A DNA stretch of 64,000 nt from Candidatus Poribacteria bacterium. Its GTDB lineage: Bacteria > Poribacteria > WGA-4E > WGA-3G. The DNA is taken from positions 1-64,000 of the forward strand of contig JAPPNJ010000064.1 in the NCBI GenBank assembly GCA_028818705.1, read 5' to 3'. The position numbers were made by a program, and so were the translations under genes. The notes under the pieces are model-generated. The model saw only the letters and a list, made by a program, of their open reading frames with translations, was not told the DNA's origin and ran no database searches. Positions 15,517 through 24,122 of the stretch are shown piece after piece (the stretch's first letter is position 1; the number at the start of each line of letters is the position of its first letter).

Positions 15517-16749
15517 ATGGAAAAAGTATTGGGCCTCAGATGCCGCGAATGTGGCAACAAGTATCCCAAAGAACCGCTTCACGTTTGCGAATTCTGTTTC
15601 GGGCCTCTGGAAGTGGACTATAACTATGAAGAGATACAAAAATCTATCTCAAGACGTTCGATAGAAAATGGACCAGAAAACTTGTGGCGTTATGCTGATC
15701 TTCTGCCTTTAGATGGAGAACCGACAGATGGGGACAACACCGGATTTACACCTCTCATCCGGGCTAAAAATCTCGGAGATGCGCTCGGAGTCAAAGAACT
15801 CTATATCAAAGATGACTCCGTCTGCCACCCAACCCTCTCCTTCAAGGATCGCGTTGTGGCTGTTGCCTTGAGCAAGGCAAAAGAATTCGATTTCGACACC
15901 GTTTCCTGCGCATCCACCGGTAATCTCGCAAACGCCGTTGCCGCGCACGCCGCTATCGCGAAACTCAATTGCTTCCTCTTTATTCCGGCAGACCTTGAAG
16001 TCGGAAAAGTCGTCGCATCTCTCGTTTATGCCCCCACTGTTGTGGGTATCACTGGGACTTATGACGAAGTCAATCGCCTGTGCAGTGAAATCGGCGGCGT
16101 TTATCCGTGGGCGTTTGCCAATATCAATATCCGCCCCTTCTACGCCGAAGGCTCGAAGACCCTCTGTTTTGAACTAATTGAACAACTCGGTTGGAAAGCA
16201 CCAGCACATATTATCGCACCTGCCGCCGGTGGTTCTCTCATTACAAAAATTGGCAAAGCACTCAAAGAATTCCATCTTTTAGGCTTAATAGACAAACCAA
16301 ATACCAAAATCCACGTCGCTCAAGCGGAAGGCTGTGGTCCCATAGTCAATACATATAAAGAGAATGGCGATTTTGTAAAACCTGTAAAACCGAATACGAT
16401 CGCTAAGTCACTCGCTATCGGTAATCCCGCAGACGGAATTTATGCTGTTGATACAGTTCGGAACTCAGGGGGTGTAGGTGAACACGCCACCGATCCTGAA
16501 ATTGTAGAGGCAATCAAACTCCTTGCTTCCACAGAAGGAATCTTCACTGAAACTGCTGGTGGTGTTACGCTCGCCGCAACGAAAAAGTTAATAGACAGCG
16601 GGCACATTGGACGGGATGAGTCGATCGTTATCGCTATCACTGGTAACGGACTCAAAACCATTGAGGCGCTTGAGAACAAAACCGATACAACACATATCAT
16701 TCCCCCACAACTCAACGCTTTTCGGAAATTGATGGCAAAAATTGAATAG
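15517..16749 (+). CDS. thrC: Threonine synthase
   Basis: 410 residues. The N-terminus has a zinc-ribbon-like set of cysteines (C9-R-E-C12 and C24-E-F-C27), as in many threonine synthases. The PLP enzyme core includes the lysine motif HPTLSFKDR (K110), the SCASTGNLANAVAAHAA phosphate/PLP loop and AAGGSLITKIG. It converts O-phosphohomoserine to threonine in the cytoplasm. AAGGAAG precedes the ATG. It stands alone among repeats, with no other threonine gene beside it. Confidence 0.92.
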   Translation: MEKVLGLRCRECGNKYPKEPLHVCEFCFGPLEVDYNYEEIQKSISRRSIENGPENLWRYADLLPLDGEPTDGDNTGFTPLIRAKNLGDALGVKELYIKDDSVCHPTLSFKDRVVAVALSKAKEFDFDTVSCASTGNLANAVAAHAAIAKLNCFLFIPADLEVGKVVASLVYAPTVVGITGTYDEVNRLCSEIGGVYPWAFANINIRPFYAEGSKTLCFELIEQLGWKAPAHIIAPAAGGSLITKIGKALKEFHLLGLIDKPNTKIHVAQAEGCGPIVNTYKENGDFVKPVKPNTIAKSLAIGNPADGIYAVDTVRNSGGVGEHATDPEIVEAIKLLASTEGIFTETAGGVTLAATKKLIDSGHIGRDESIVIAITGNGLKTIEALENKTDTTHIIPPQLNAFRKLMAKIE

Positions 16750-16861
16750 TTACATCTGAAGATTGTCGGATAAAAAGGACTGTGAATTGCATCCTCTTTT
16801 CTGTTCAAACGCGCTTGGGCTTTAGCACATCAGAGACTTTCTATACGGAAGGGTTAAAACC

Positions 16862-17431
16862 ATGAAGCAATGGGAAATCCACGAAGTTGAACAAGGAATA
16901 CGTCCGCCAGAAAGTATCAAGATGACCTTGGAAGAATTTCTTGAGTATGATGTAGAGGGATATGAATACGTTAACGGAGAATTAGTACCAATGGCACCAC
17001 CATCGAGAGAACATGGTGCAATTAGTGTCAATGTCATTCGATACTTGGACGCGCATGTGTATCAGCATAAACTTGGACGCCTGTACACCGCGGAAACCAC
17101 ATTTCAGGTTGGAGAGCGTACAGCAAAACCGGATGTCGCGTTTGTTTCGACCGCCCGATTGACTGGTGACAAAACAAAGGGTTTTTCCATACCGCCTGAT
17201 CTGGCAATTGAGGTAGTTTCTCCTTCAGATGTGCAGTCTCGTATTGCCGAAAAGGCACTCGCGTATTTAAATGCAGGAACGCGGCTCGTCTGGGTCCTTG
17301 AACCTGTTACCAAAACGGTGACAGTGTACCGCTCTGAAACAGACATTAAGATGCTTACGCACAAGGACACACTCACCGGTGAGGATATCGTACCGGGGTT
17401 TTCCTGCGCTGTGGCACAACTGTTTGAGTAG
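16862..17431 (+). CDS. Uma2-family (DUF820) putative endonuclease
   Basis: 189 residues of the Uma2 family, a restriction-endonuclease-like fold that is abundant in cyanobacteria and Poribacteria-type genomes. Marks: M-T-L-E-E-F-L-E-Y near residue 22, Y-E-Y-V-N-G-E-L-V-P-M, a KPDVAFV strand with the catalytic-type Asp, L-A-I-E-V-V-S-P-S-D and W-V-L-E-P. These residues fit the PD-(D/E)xK core. GGAAGGG precedes the ATG. The biological role of the family is unknown; some members may be linked to mobile DNA. Confidence 0.88.
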   Translation: MKQWEIHEVEQGIRPPESIKMTLEEFLEYDVEGYEYVNGELVPMAPPSREHGAISVNVIRYLDAHVYQHKLGRLYTAETTFQVGERTAKPDVAFVSTARLTGDKTKGFSIPPDLAIEVVSPSDVQSRIAEKALAYLNAGTRLVWVLEPVTKTVTVYRSETDIKMLTHKDTLTGEDIVPGFSCAVAQLFE

Positions 17432-17479
17432 TTCGCTCTATTTATCGTCTAAAAAACTTAGCCAGAGACGGCAGCCTAT

Positions 17480-17556
17480 AGCCCAGGGAATGCCCGGGGA
17501 AGCCCATACGGGCTTCATACCGTTGATTTACGGCATTCATACCGTTGATTAGGTGA
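17480..17556. repeat. Palindromic repeat (family A)
   Basis: GGGAATGCCCGGGGAAGCCC-atac-GGGCTTC-ATACCGTTGATT, then CGGCATTCATACCGTTGATT: reverse-orientation copies of the AATCAACGGTAT flank. Confidence 0.65.
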
Positions 17557-17630
17557 AAAACGGATTTTTTGAAAATTGCCGTCCAATGTCAATGTGTCCT
17601 GACGGTTCCCGTTAGGGATAGATTATAAAA

Positions 17631-20021
17631 ATGGAAACGCTACAGGGTATACTTGAACGTATCGTCTATGAGAACCCTGACACCGGCTATACTGTCGGGC
17701 GTCTTTCCGCGCGAGACCATTCTGAACTTATCACTGTCGTCGGCAATTTAGCATCCGTCAATCCAGGCGAAAGCCTCCTTCTCCGAGGCGAGTGGATGGA
17801 CAACGCCAGATACGGCAGGCAGTTCCAAATTGAGAAATATGAGACCATCTTACCCGCAAATGTAGTCGGCTTACGAAAATACCTCGGATCCGGGTTGATT
17901 AAGGGTATCGGTCCGAAAATGGCGGCACGTATCGTTCAAAAGTTCGGCATGGATACCATGGATATCATTGATCACGAGCCTGAAAAGTTAGCACGTATCT
18001 CCGGCATCGGACGGCATCGCGTAAAGATCATCAAGGAGGCATGGGAAGCACAGCGCGAGATTAAAAACGTTATGCTCTTCCTCCAATCCCACGATGTTAG
18101 CACAACACACGCTGCAAAGATTTATAAGACTTATGAAAACGATGCAATCGCCATCGTCACAGAGAATCCCTACCGTCTCGCCGATGATATTTACGGCATC
18201 GGATTTGTAACAGCCGACACAATCGCACAGAAAATCGGCATAGATAAGGATGCACCCCCCAGAGTCCAAGCGGGTATCAAGTACGTTCTCAGCCAAAAGG
18301 CAGATGAGGGACACGTCTTTCAACACCGTGGCGAACTTATTGAGGCGTGTCAAACTATGCTTGAACAAGAACCCGAAGCGATTGAGGAAGGGGTTCGTGC
18401 ACTCATCGAAACAGAGGAAATTATTAATCCCAGTTTTGTAGACTTCTTGGGCTCCGACAAACAGGGCGGTGTGAGCGAACCACAAGATACGTATGAAATT
18501 AGCAATCAGAAAGAGGTTTTTGAAGCAGATCAGGAACCTCTTTCAACTGACAACCGACAACTGACAACTGATAACCATTCCGCCATCTATCTTGCTCCTT
18601 TTTACTATGCTGAATTGGGAGTCGCAAACCAATTTTTAAGACTTCTATCTTATAGCGATCAAAACTTCAGCCACGGAAAACCAGAAGTGTCATCACCTAT
18701 CAATACCGCAGTCCTGACCCAGTTGGAGCAGGAAATGGGTATTCATTTCGCACAACAGCAGCGCCAGGCAATCCAGACTGCGATGACGGCACGTGCGATG
18801 ATTCTTACCGGCGGACCCGGCACCGGTAAAACGACAACGACTGTCGGTATGATTCGCCTGTTTGAAGCGCAAGGTAAACATATCACCTTAACAGCACCCA
18901 CCGGACGCGCCGCGAAACGCCTCAGTGAAACAACCGGCGGTGAAGCCAAAACCATCCATCGGCTTCTCGAATTTTCTCCACAGATTAACGCCTTTAAACG
19001 CAATCGCCAGAACCCGTTGGACACAGATGTGGTCATCGTTGACGAAACGTCTATGGTAGACCTCGTCCTAATGAACCGCTTGATGCAAGCAATCCCACCC
19101 AGTACGACCCTCATTCTCATCGGTGATATTGATCAGCTTCCGTCTGTCGGTGCGGGCAATGTCCTAAGAGAACTCATTGATTCCCAAAGGATACCCGTCG
19201 TTGAACTGACTGAAATATTCCGACAAGCGCAGGAGAGTATGATTGTAACAAATGCCCATCGTATCAACAAAGGCGATTTTCCAGAACTCACTGGTGACGC
19301 AGATCGGAACTTCTTTTTTATTGAGGAGGAGGACCCAGACGAAATTGTTGAATTAGTATGTTCCCTCATTGCTGATCGATTACCCCAACACTACGATTAC
19401 CATCCCATGGACGATATCCAACTCCTGTGTCCGATGCGGCGTGGAACACTCGGTACTGAAAGTCTTAACAAACGCCTTCAAGAAGTATTGAACCTTGAAT
19501 ATACAGTCCCAGCAGCAGCCCATCCCTTGGAAAAAGCACGCTTCGGAACTCGTCCGTACAAGCAAGGGGCACAGTCCTTTGGTCAATCTCGCACCGCAGG
19601 CGGTTTCCGTATCGGCGATAAGGTGATGCAGATCCGCAACAACTACGACTACGATGTGTTTAACGGTGATATCGGAAGGGTTGTCGCAATTGAACATATT
19701 GACAAGAAAGTCCACATCCAGTTTCCTGATAGACAGGTTGCTTACGATACAGCAGACCTCGGAGAACTCGTCTTAGCGTATGCCACGACTATCCACAAAG
19801 CACAAGGCAGCGAATATCCCGCCGTTGTTATTCCGTTGCACACGCAACACTATCTCATGCTGCAGCGAAATCTCCTCTACACCGGTATTACCCGTGCGAA
19901 GGAGCGCGTCGTAATAGTAGGTACTAAGCAGGCACTCGGTATCTGCATTCGTAACAATCAGGTAATGCAACGCAACAGCTATCTCGCCGAACGCCTTCAA
20001 GAGAACGAAAATAGAAATTAA
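17631..20021 (+). CDS. recD2: RecD2-type ATP-dependent DNA helicase with repeat-derived insert
   Basis: 796 residues. The RecD2 N-terminal region has tandem helix-hairpin-helix modules (KYLGSGLIKGIGPKMAARIV, ISGIGRHRVKIIKEAW, YGIGFVTADTIAQKIG). The SF1B helicase core has Walker A GGPGTGKTTT (from residue 394), VDETSMVD, GDIDQLPSVGAG and the late TIHKAQGSEYPAVVIPL. No recB or recC is nearby, fitting RecD2 acting alone in DNA repair. About residues 275-318, between N-terminal and helicase parts, is an unusual hydrophilic stretch whose end (PLSTDNRQLTTDNH) is encoded by the CTGACAACTGATAAC repeat. The reading frame is intact. Confidence 0.93.
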   Translation: METLQGILERIVYENPDTGYTVGRLSARDHSELITVVGNLASVNPGESLLLRGEWMDNARYGRQFQIEKYETILPANVVGLRKYLGSGLIKGIGPKMAARIVQKFGMDTMDIIDHEPEKLARISGIGRHRVKIIKEAWEAQREIKNVMLFLQSHDVSTTHAAKIYKTYENDAIAIVTENPYRLADDIYGIGFVTADTIAQKIGIDKDAPPRVQAGIKYVLSQKADEGHVFQHRGELIEACQTMLEQEPEAIEEGVRALIETEEIINPSFVDFLGSDKQGGVSEPQDTYEISNQKEVFEADQEPLSTDNRQLTTDNHSAIYLAPFYYAELGVANQFLRLLSYSDQNFSHGKPEVSSPINTAVLTQLEQEMGIHFAQQQRQAIQTAMTARAMILTGGPGTGKTTTTVGMIRLFEAQGKHITLTAPTGRAAKRLSETTGGEAKTIHRLLEFSPQINAFKRNRQNPLDTDVVIVDETSMVDLVLMNRLMQAIPPSTTLILIGDIDQLPSVGAGNVLRELIDSQRIPVVELTEIFRQAQESMIVTNAHRINKGDFPELTGDADRNFFFIEEEDPDEIVELVCSLIADRLPQHYDYHPMDDIQLLCPMRRGTLGTESLNKRLQEVLNLEYTVPAAAHPLEKARFGTRPYKQGAQSFGQSRTAGGFRIGDKVMQIRNNYDYDVFNGDIGRVVAIEHIDKKVHIQFPDRQVAYDTADLGELVLAYATTIHKAQGSEYPAVVIPLHTQHYLMLQRNLLYTGITRAKERVVIVGTKQALGICIRNNQVMQRNSYLAERLQENENRN
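18545..18577. repeat. Low-complexity CTGACAACTGATAAC repeat inside recD2
   Basis: AACTGACAACCGACAACTGA then CAACTGATAACC, in frame, encoding LSTDNRQLTTDN. The same repeat is intergenic at 10.25, 12.4 and 50.2 kb. Confidence 0.75.
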
Positions 20022-20465
20022 TATGACCCAAGTTGCTATGGACCAGGTTTTAGGTCTACAGGTGCCGCTTTTCAATCATTATTCGGAGGTTTTCGTAGCG
20101 TGAACTTTTATGGTGAATCCTAAAAACAAGTAGCCATATTTGTAGCATAAACTGTCAGTTTGTGCCACCCGGAAGAAGACTAACGGATTTCTTCTTGCTG
20201 TAGGAGCGAGTGTTTTTGCGAATCAACACGGAATGCGCGTAAATCAGAATCAAAATCAACGGTATGAATGCCTTATAGGCATTCACCGGGTATGAAGCCC
20301 ATATGGGCTTCCGAATCAACGGTATCTATGCCTGTGGGCATAGACCGGGGTATGAATGCCTTAATGGCATTCCCCGGCCTCGCAGTGAGAGTCCGTGGGG
20401 TGTTTCCCCATGCTCGTGATACTTTAGTGATGCCATTCTTGGATCAATAAAGGAAATTATTCTAT
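20022..20465. repeat. Dense repeat block after recD2
   Basis: No gene. TGTAG then CATAAACTGTCAGTTTGTG at 20141-20165; a truncated TGTAGGAGCGAG near 20200; AATCAACACGGAATGCGCGT at 20220; then a tandem of family A hairpins to about 20380: GAATGCC-ttata-GGCATTC, GAAGCCC-atat-GGGCTTC, CTATGCC-tgtg-GGCATAG, GAATGCC-ttaat-GGCATTC, each with ACGGTAT / CCGGG flanks. The arms differ but stay self-complementary. Confidence 0.7.
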
Positions 20466-21404
20466 ATGCAATACAAACGCTTATTTCTTGCGATAGCCTT
20501 CTCATCAAAACCCCGGACTGGAGCCCCCTACCTTTAGGTAGTGGGAGGAAAGTCCGCCCTCTTGGAAAAGACCAAAACATGAAAAATATATTTGATGTTC
20601 AGTCCAAAATGTTGTATACTCTTTATACCAGTTGGCAGACATATCGAGCGTAGTCGCAAGGCTACGTGTCTGCCTACCCACTCGGTAGGGGTTAAAGACT
20701 GGTAGCTGGTAATACCTTCTGAGGATCAAACAGGACGCGCACTGATTGGTGCAACACCTCGCGAAATACCGAAAAAGCCATCCCTGACGGTTGATGTCAA
20801 TGCTGATGGAAAGGTAAACAAAACCGATTTATTGCGCGTCGTGAATGCGCTTGGTAAGAAAGCAACCCCTAAAATGTGCACAGATGTTAACACAGATGGG
20901 GTTGTAGATGTCGCTGATCTACTGCTTGTTATTGAGCACTTGGACAACCCGAAAAATGCTGCGGCACCCACGAGTCAAGATATCTTAGTTTTGTTGAATC
21001 CTGCGATACTTTCAGGGCACCTATCCATTTTGCATACCCAAAACGACGGAACACTGAAGTATCAGGAGGCAATCGGTTTCCTGGAAAGTCTACTCGACGC
21101 AGCCTATCCCGAAAGAACGCTTCTGCATCCAAATTATCCAAACCCGTTCAATCCAGAGACATGGATACCCTATCAGTTGTCTCGACCTGCTGAAGTGACG
21201 CTGACTATCTATGCAGTAAACGGGAACGTAGTACGAACATGGGCGTTGGGGCATCAGCCTGCGGGGATGTATCACGGCAAAAGTCGCGCCGCGTATTGGG
21301 ATGGCAGAAACGCATTCGGTGAGGCTGTTGTGAGCGGCATCTATTTTTATACACTGTCTGCTGGAGATTTCAGGGCAACACGGAAGATGTTCATTCGGAA
21401 GTAA
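20466..21404 (+). pseudogene. Decayed secreted protein: signal-peptide start and dockerin plus sorting-domain end
   Basis: The 5' end keeps a ribosome site and a signal-peptide start (MQYKRLFLAIAFSS) but stops at 20533-20535 after running into a hairpin element. In another frame, open from 20706, is the C-terminal remnant: two dockerin-like repeats (VDVNADGKVNKTDLLRVVNA, TDVNTDGVVDVADLLLVIEH) and a FlgD-Ig/T9SS-like sorting domain (PNYPNPFNPETWIPYQLS ... GIYFYTLSAGDFRATRKM). The middle of the protein is lost. The sorting domain is of a type I associate with large Poribacteria exoproteins. The remnant cannot be exported as it stands. Confidence 0.65.
20510..20705. mobile_element. Probable IS200/IS605-derived non-autonomous element
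   Basis: About 200 bp flanked by hairpins: CCTACC-TTTA-GGTAG at about 20530 (reverse complement reads CTACC-TAAA-GGTAGG, the IS200/IS605 end layout) and CCTACC-cactc-GGTAGG at about 20672. No transposase. It separates the signal peptide from the C-terminal part of the pseudogene. Confidence 0.45.
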
Positions 21405-21561
21405 AAACAGGCTGTAGCGCAAACTGTCCGAAATTGAGAAAAATATTTCGTCAATTTTTTAGAGAATTCCGGTGGGGTTAGGAAACCACACTTACTGTGT
21501 CTGGTCAAATCGCTATTACCGAAATAACAAAAACTTTACACCCCCAGTCTCCGGTTTTTTG

Positions 21562-21590
21562 TTGTATAGGCGACAGAGATGTGGCATAAT
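21562..21590 (+). promoter_or_regulatory. Possible sigma-70 promoter of the MNT-HEPN gene
   Basis: TTGTAT, 17 bases, CATAAT, 58 bases before the ATG at 21648. Confidence 0.45.
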
Positions 21591-21647
21591 TAATAAAGGA
21601 TTCTAACGGATTGTATCGCAGCGCATCAGATGAAAAAGGGGACAAGC

Positions 21648-22394
21648 ATGGTTACGCGAAAAGACATTCAAGCGACATGTGATGACATCGTGCGCGAATT
21701 CGCACCGCTACAGGTAGTTCTCTTTGGCTCTTACGCTTATGGTACACCAAGGGAATACTCAGATGTCGATCTGCTGGTGGTGATGGCGATACCGGAATCA
21801 GAAACGCGCCACAAGGAACTAGAGATCCGCGAACGGATTCCATATCGCTTTCGTATGGATTTGATGGTGCGCTCGCCCGAAGATATTGCGTATCGACTCT
21901 CGTATAACGACTGGTTTCTTCGCGAGATTACTGAAAAAGGTGAAGTGCTTTATGAATCTGCCAATTTCTTCCTGAAACCGCCAAAAAAGGGGCGATGTGC
22001 TATGAATCCGTTGGTGTTAGAGTGGGTGCAGAAAGCTGAAGGTGATTATGCTGTGGCGCAGCAAGTTCAACAAGGACAGAATCTAGTACATGATGTTATC
22101 TGCTTCCTGACTCAGCAGTGTGTTGAGAAGTATCTAAAGGCATGGCTCCAAGAGGCGAACATCCCTTTTCCAAGAACGCATGACTTACAGGAATTGTTGG
22201 GACTGATAACTCCTACTGTTCCGAGTTGGCACGTTTGGCACACTGACTTTTCAATTCTCTCTGAACATGCAGTTGATCCTCGCTATCCCGGAAAATTCGC
22301 AACTGCGGATGACACAGCGCACGCAATGCGCATCTGCGATGAAGTTCGGCGTGCTGTTCGCGAGTCGTTGAAACTCCGGATCGACTCCTCCTAA
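21648..22394 (+). CDS. MNT nucleotidyltransferase fused to a HEPN domain
   Basis: Start at 21648: AAGGGG lies 7 bases upstream, whereas the track ATG at 21630 has none. 248 residues. The N-terminal half is a minimal nucleotidyltransferase (G27-S28-Y-A-Y-G, then D39-V-D41). The C-terminal half, from M119, is a PF05168-type HEPN domain (FLTQQCVEKYLKAWL, RTHDLQELL). These modules usually sit in adjacent genes as toxin-antitoxin-like pairs; here they form one frame, but the HEPN part keeps its own AAGGGG plus ATG at 22002. The Rx4-6H RNase motif of HepT toxins is not evident. Possible nucleotidyl transfer to RNA or protein. Confidence 0.88.
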   Translation: MVTRKDIQATCDDIVREFAPLQVVLFGSYAYGTPREYSDVDLLVVMAIPESETRHKELEIRERIPYRFRMDLMVRSPEDIAYRLSYNDWFLREITEKGEVLYESANFFLKPPKKGRCAMNPLVLEWVQKAEGDYAVAQQVQQGQNLVHDVICFLTQQCVEKYLKAWLQEANIPFPRTHDLQELLGLITPTVPSWHVWHTDFSILSEHAVDPRYPGKFATADDTAHAMRICDEVRRAVRESLKLRIDSS

Positions 22395-22441
22395 CCCCAG
22401 ACGACTATTCTGACCTAAGTTGCTTTTGAAGGAACAACAAC

Positions 22442-23986
22442 ATGAAACATATTACCCTATTTCTGATTGGTTTTCTTTTATCTTTCACACACTCGTTTGT
22501 GCATGCCGAGGTTACTTTGCCAAGCGTCATCGGCGATAGCATGGTGTTGCAACGCGACAGGCAAGTTCCCATCTGGGGGTGGGCGTCTGCAGGCGAAGAA
22601 ATCACGATAACCCTCGGCACCGAGGACGCGGGGACCACACCACTTTTCTCAACTACCGCGGTTGCCGACACAGAAGGCAACTGGCGAATTAAACTCCCTG
22701 CGATGCAAGCCGGTGGTCCTTATACACTCAAGATCACTGGCAGTAACGCCCTTGAACTGACGAATGTCCTTATCGGAGAGGTTTGGGTCTGTTCCGGACA
22801 ATCAAATATGGAATGGTCGGTACGTGCCTCAAAAGACAGCGAGACAGAAATCGCCGCAGCAAACCATCCGAGTATTCGACTGTTTGATGTGCCGCGTAAA
22901 CCATCAGGGCTGCTTCAGGATGATGTAGAGGCTGACTGGTCCGAAACCACTCCTGAGACAATTGAAAATTTCTCTGCCGTTGCTTACTATTTCGGACGGA
23001 AACTTTATAAAAACCTTGATGTACCCATCGGATTAATCAATACCTCGTGGGGTGGCACCCGCATTGAGCCGTGGACGCCGCCTACCGGTTTTGACAGTGT
23101 TCCCACCCTTGAATCCATATCCAAAGAGATCCAGGAGGCACACGCCAATTATCGCCAGCAACTTCCCGAAAAAATGAAAGAGATTGAAGCGTGGATAGCG
23201 GAAACACGCGAGGCATTAAAAACCGATGCACGCCTTACGCAGATACCGGAAAATAGACATGCGTTAAGGCATCAAGCGAGACCGACAGGACTTTACAACG
23301 GTATGGTGTATCCGATTGTCCCTTACGCTGTCCGTGGTGCTATCTGGTATCAAGGCGAGTCAAACCTTCGGGATGGTATGCTCTATCATGAAAAAATGAA
23401 AGCACTCATCAATGGATGGCGTAAGGTCTGGGGACAGGGCGATTTCCCTTTCTATTTCGTGCAACTGGCACCCTTCAATTACGGCGGATGGATCGGAGAT
23501 CCATTCTTTCTACCACAGATTTGGGAGGCACAAACTGCTACGTTATCTGTCCCCAATACCGGCATGGCTGTGACAACGGACATTGGCAACCTCAAGGACA
23601 TCCACCCTCGAAACAAACAGGAGGTCGGTAGACGACTTGCGTTGTGGGCACTTGCCAAAACATACGGCAGAGAAGATGTAACCTACTCCGGCCCGCTTTA
23701 CAAGTCGATGACGGTAGAGGGGAATATTATTCGACTCAGTTTTGATTTTGTGGGAGGCGGCTTGATGGCGCGGGACGAGGATCCACTCACATGGTTTGAA
23801 ATCGCAGGCGAGGACAAGCAATTCGCCGAAGCGAAAGCAACGGTGGATGGCGACACAATCCTTGTTTCCAGCGACACCGTCACGAATCCGATCGCTGTCC
23901 GATTCGGTTGGCATCAAAATGCTGAACCCAATTTGGTGAACAAGGAAGGACTACCCGCATCCCCATTTCGTACACATCAATGGTAA
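22442..23986 (+). CDS. Sialate O-acetylesterase family protein, exported
   Basis: 514 residues beginning with a signal peptide (MKHITLFLIGFLLSFTHSFVHA). The family (SASA/DUF303, SGNH hydrolase-like) removes O-acetyl groups from sialic acids or other polysaccharides. Marks: VWVCSGQSNMEWSV with the nucleophile serine in G-Q-S-N (S121), GAIWYQGESNLRDG, and F-P-F-Y-F-V-Q-L-A-P-F. A late catalytic His is plausible in NLKDIHPRNK. Likely periplasmic or secreted, in degradation of acetylated glycans. AAGGAACAAC precedes the ATG, 47 bases after the HEPN gene. Confidence 0.9.
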   Translation: MKHITLFLIGFLLSFTHSFVHAEVTLPSVIGDSMVLQRDRQVPIWGWASAGEEITITLGTEDAGTTPLFSTTAVADTEGNWRIKLPAMQAGGPYTLKITGSNALELTNVLIGEVWVCSGQSNMEWSVRASKDSETEIAAANHPSIRLFDVPRKPSGLLQDDVEADWSETTPETIENFSAVAYYFGRKLYKNLDVPIGLINTSWGGTRIEPWTPPTGFDSVPTLESISKEIQEAHANYRQQLPEKMKEIEAWIAETREALKTDARLTQIPENRHALRHQARPTGLYNGMVYPIVPYAVRGAIWYQGESNLRDGMLYHEKMKALINGWRKVWGQGDFPFYFVQLAPFNYGGWIGDPFFLPQIWEAQTATLSVPNTGMAVTTDIGNLKDIHPRNKQEVGRRLALWALAKTYGREDVTYSGPLYKSMTVEGNIIRLSFDFVGGGLMARDEDPLTWFEIAGEDKQFAEAKATVDGDTILVSSDTVTNPIAVRFGWHQNAEPNLVNKEGLPASPFRTHQW

Positions 23987-24122
23987 TTAGTTGTCAGTTA
24001 TCAGTACGCTCACTCTGTTCGCTTTCAGTGGTCAGTTAAGTCCTGTAGTAGAGGTGTGTATCTTGAATGCCCCAGATCGTCGCTACTGATTGGTTGGTCC
24101 CTATTTAAATGGAGGTAAAAAA

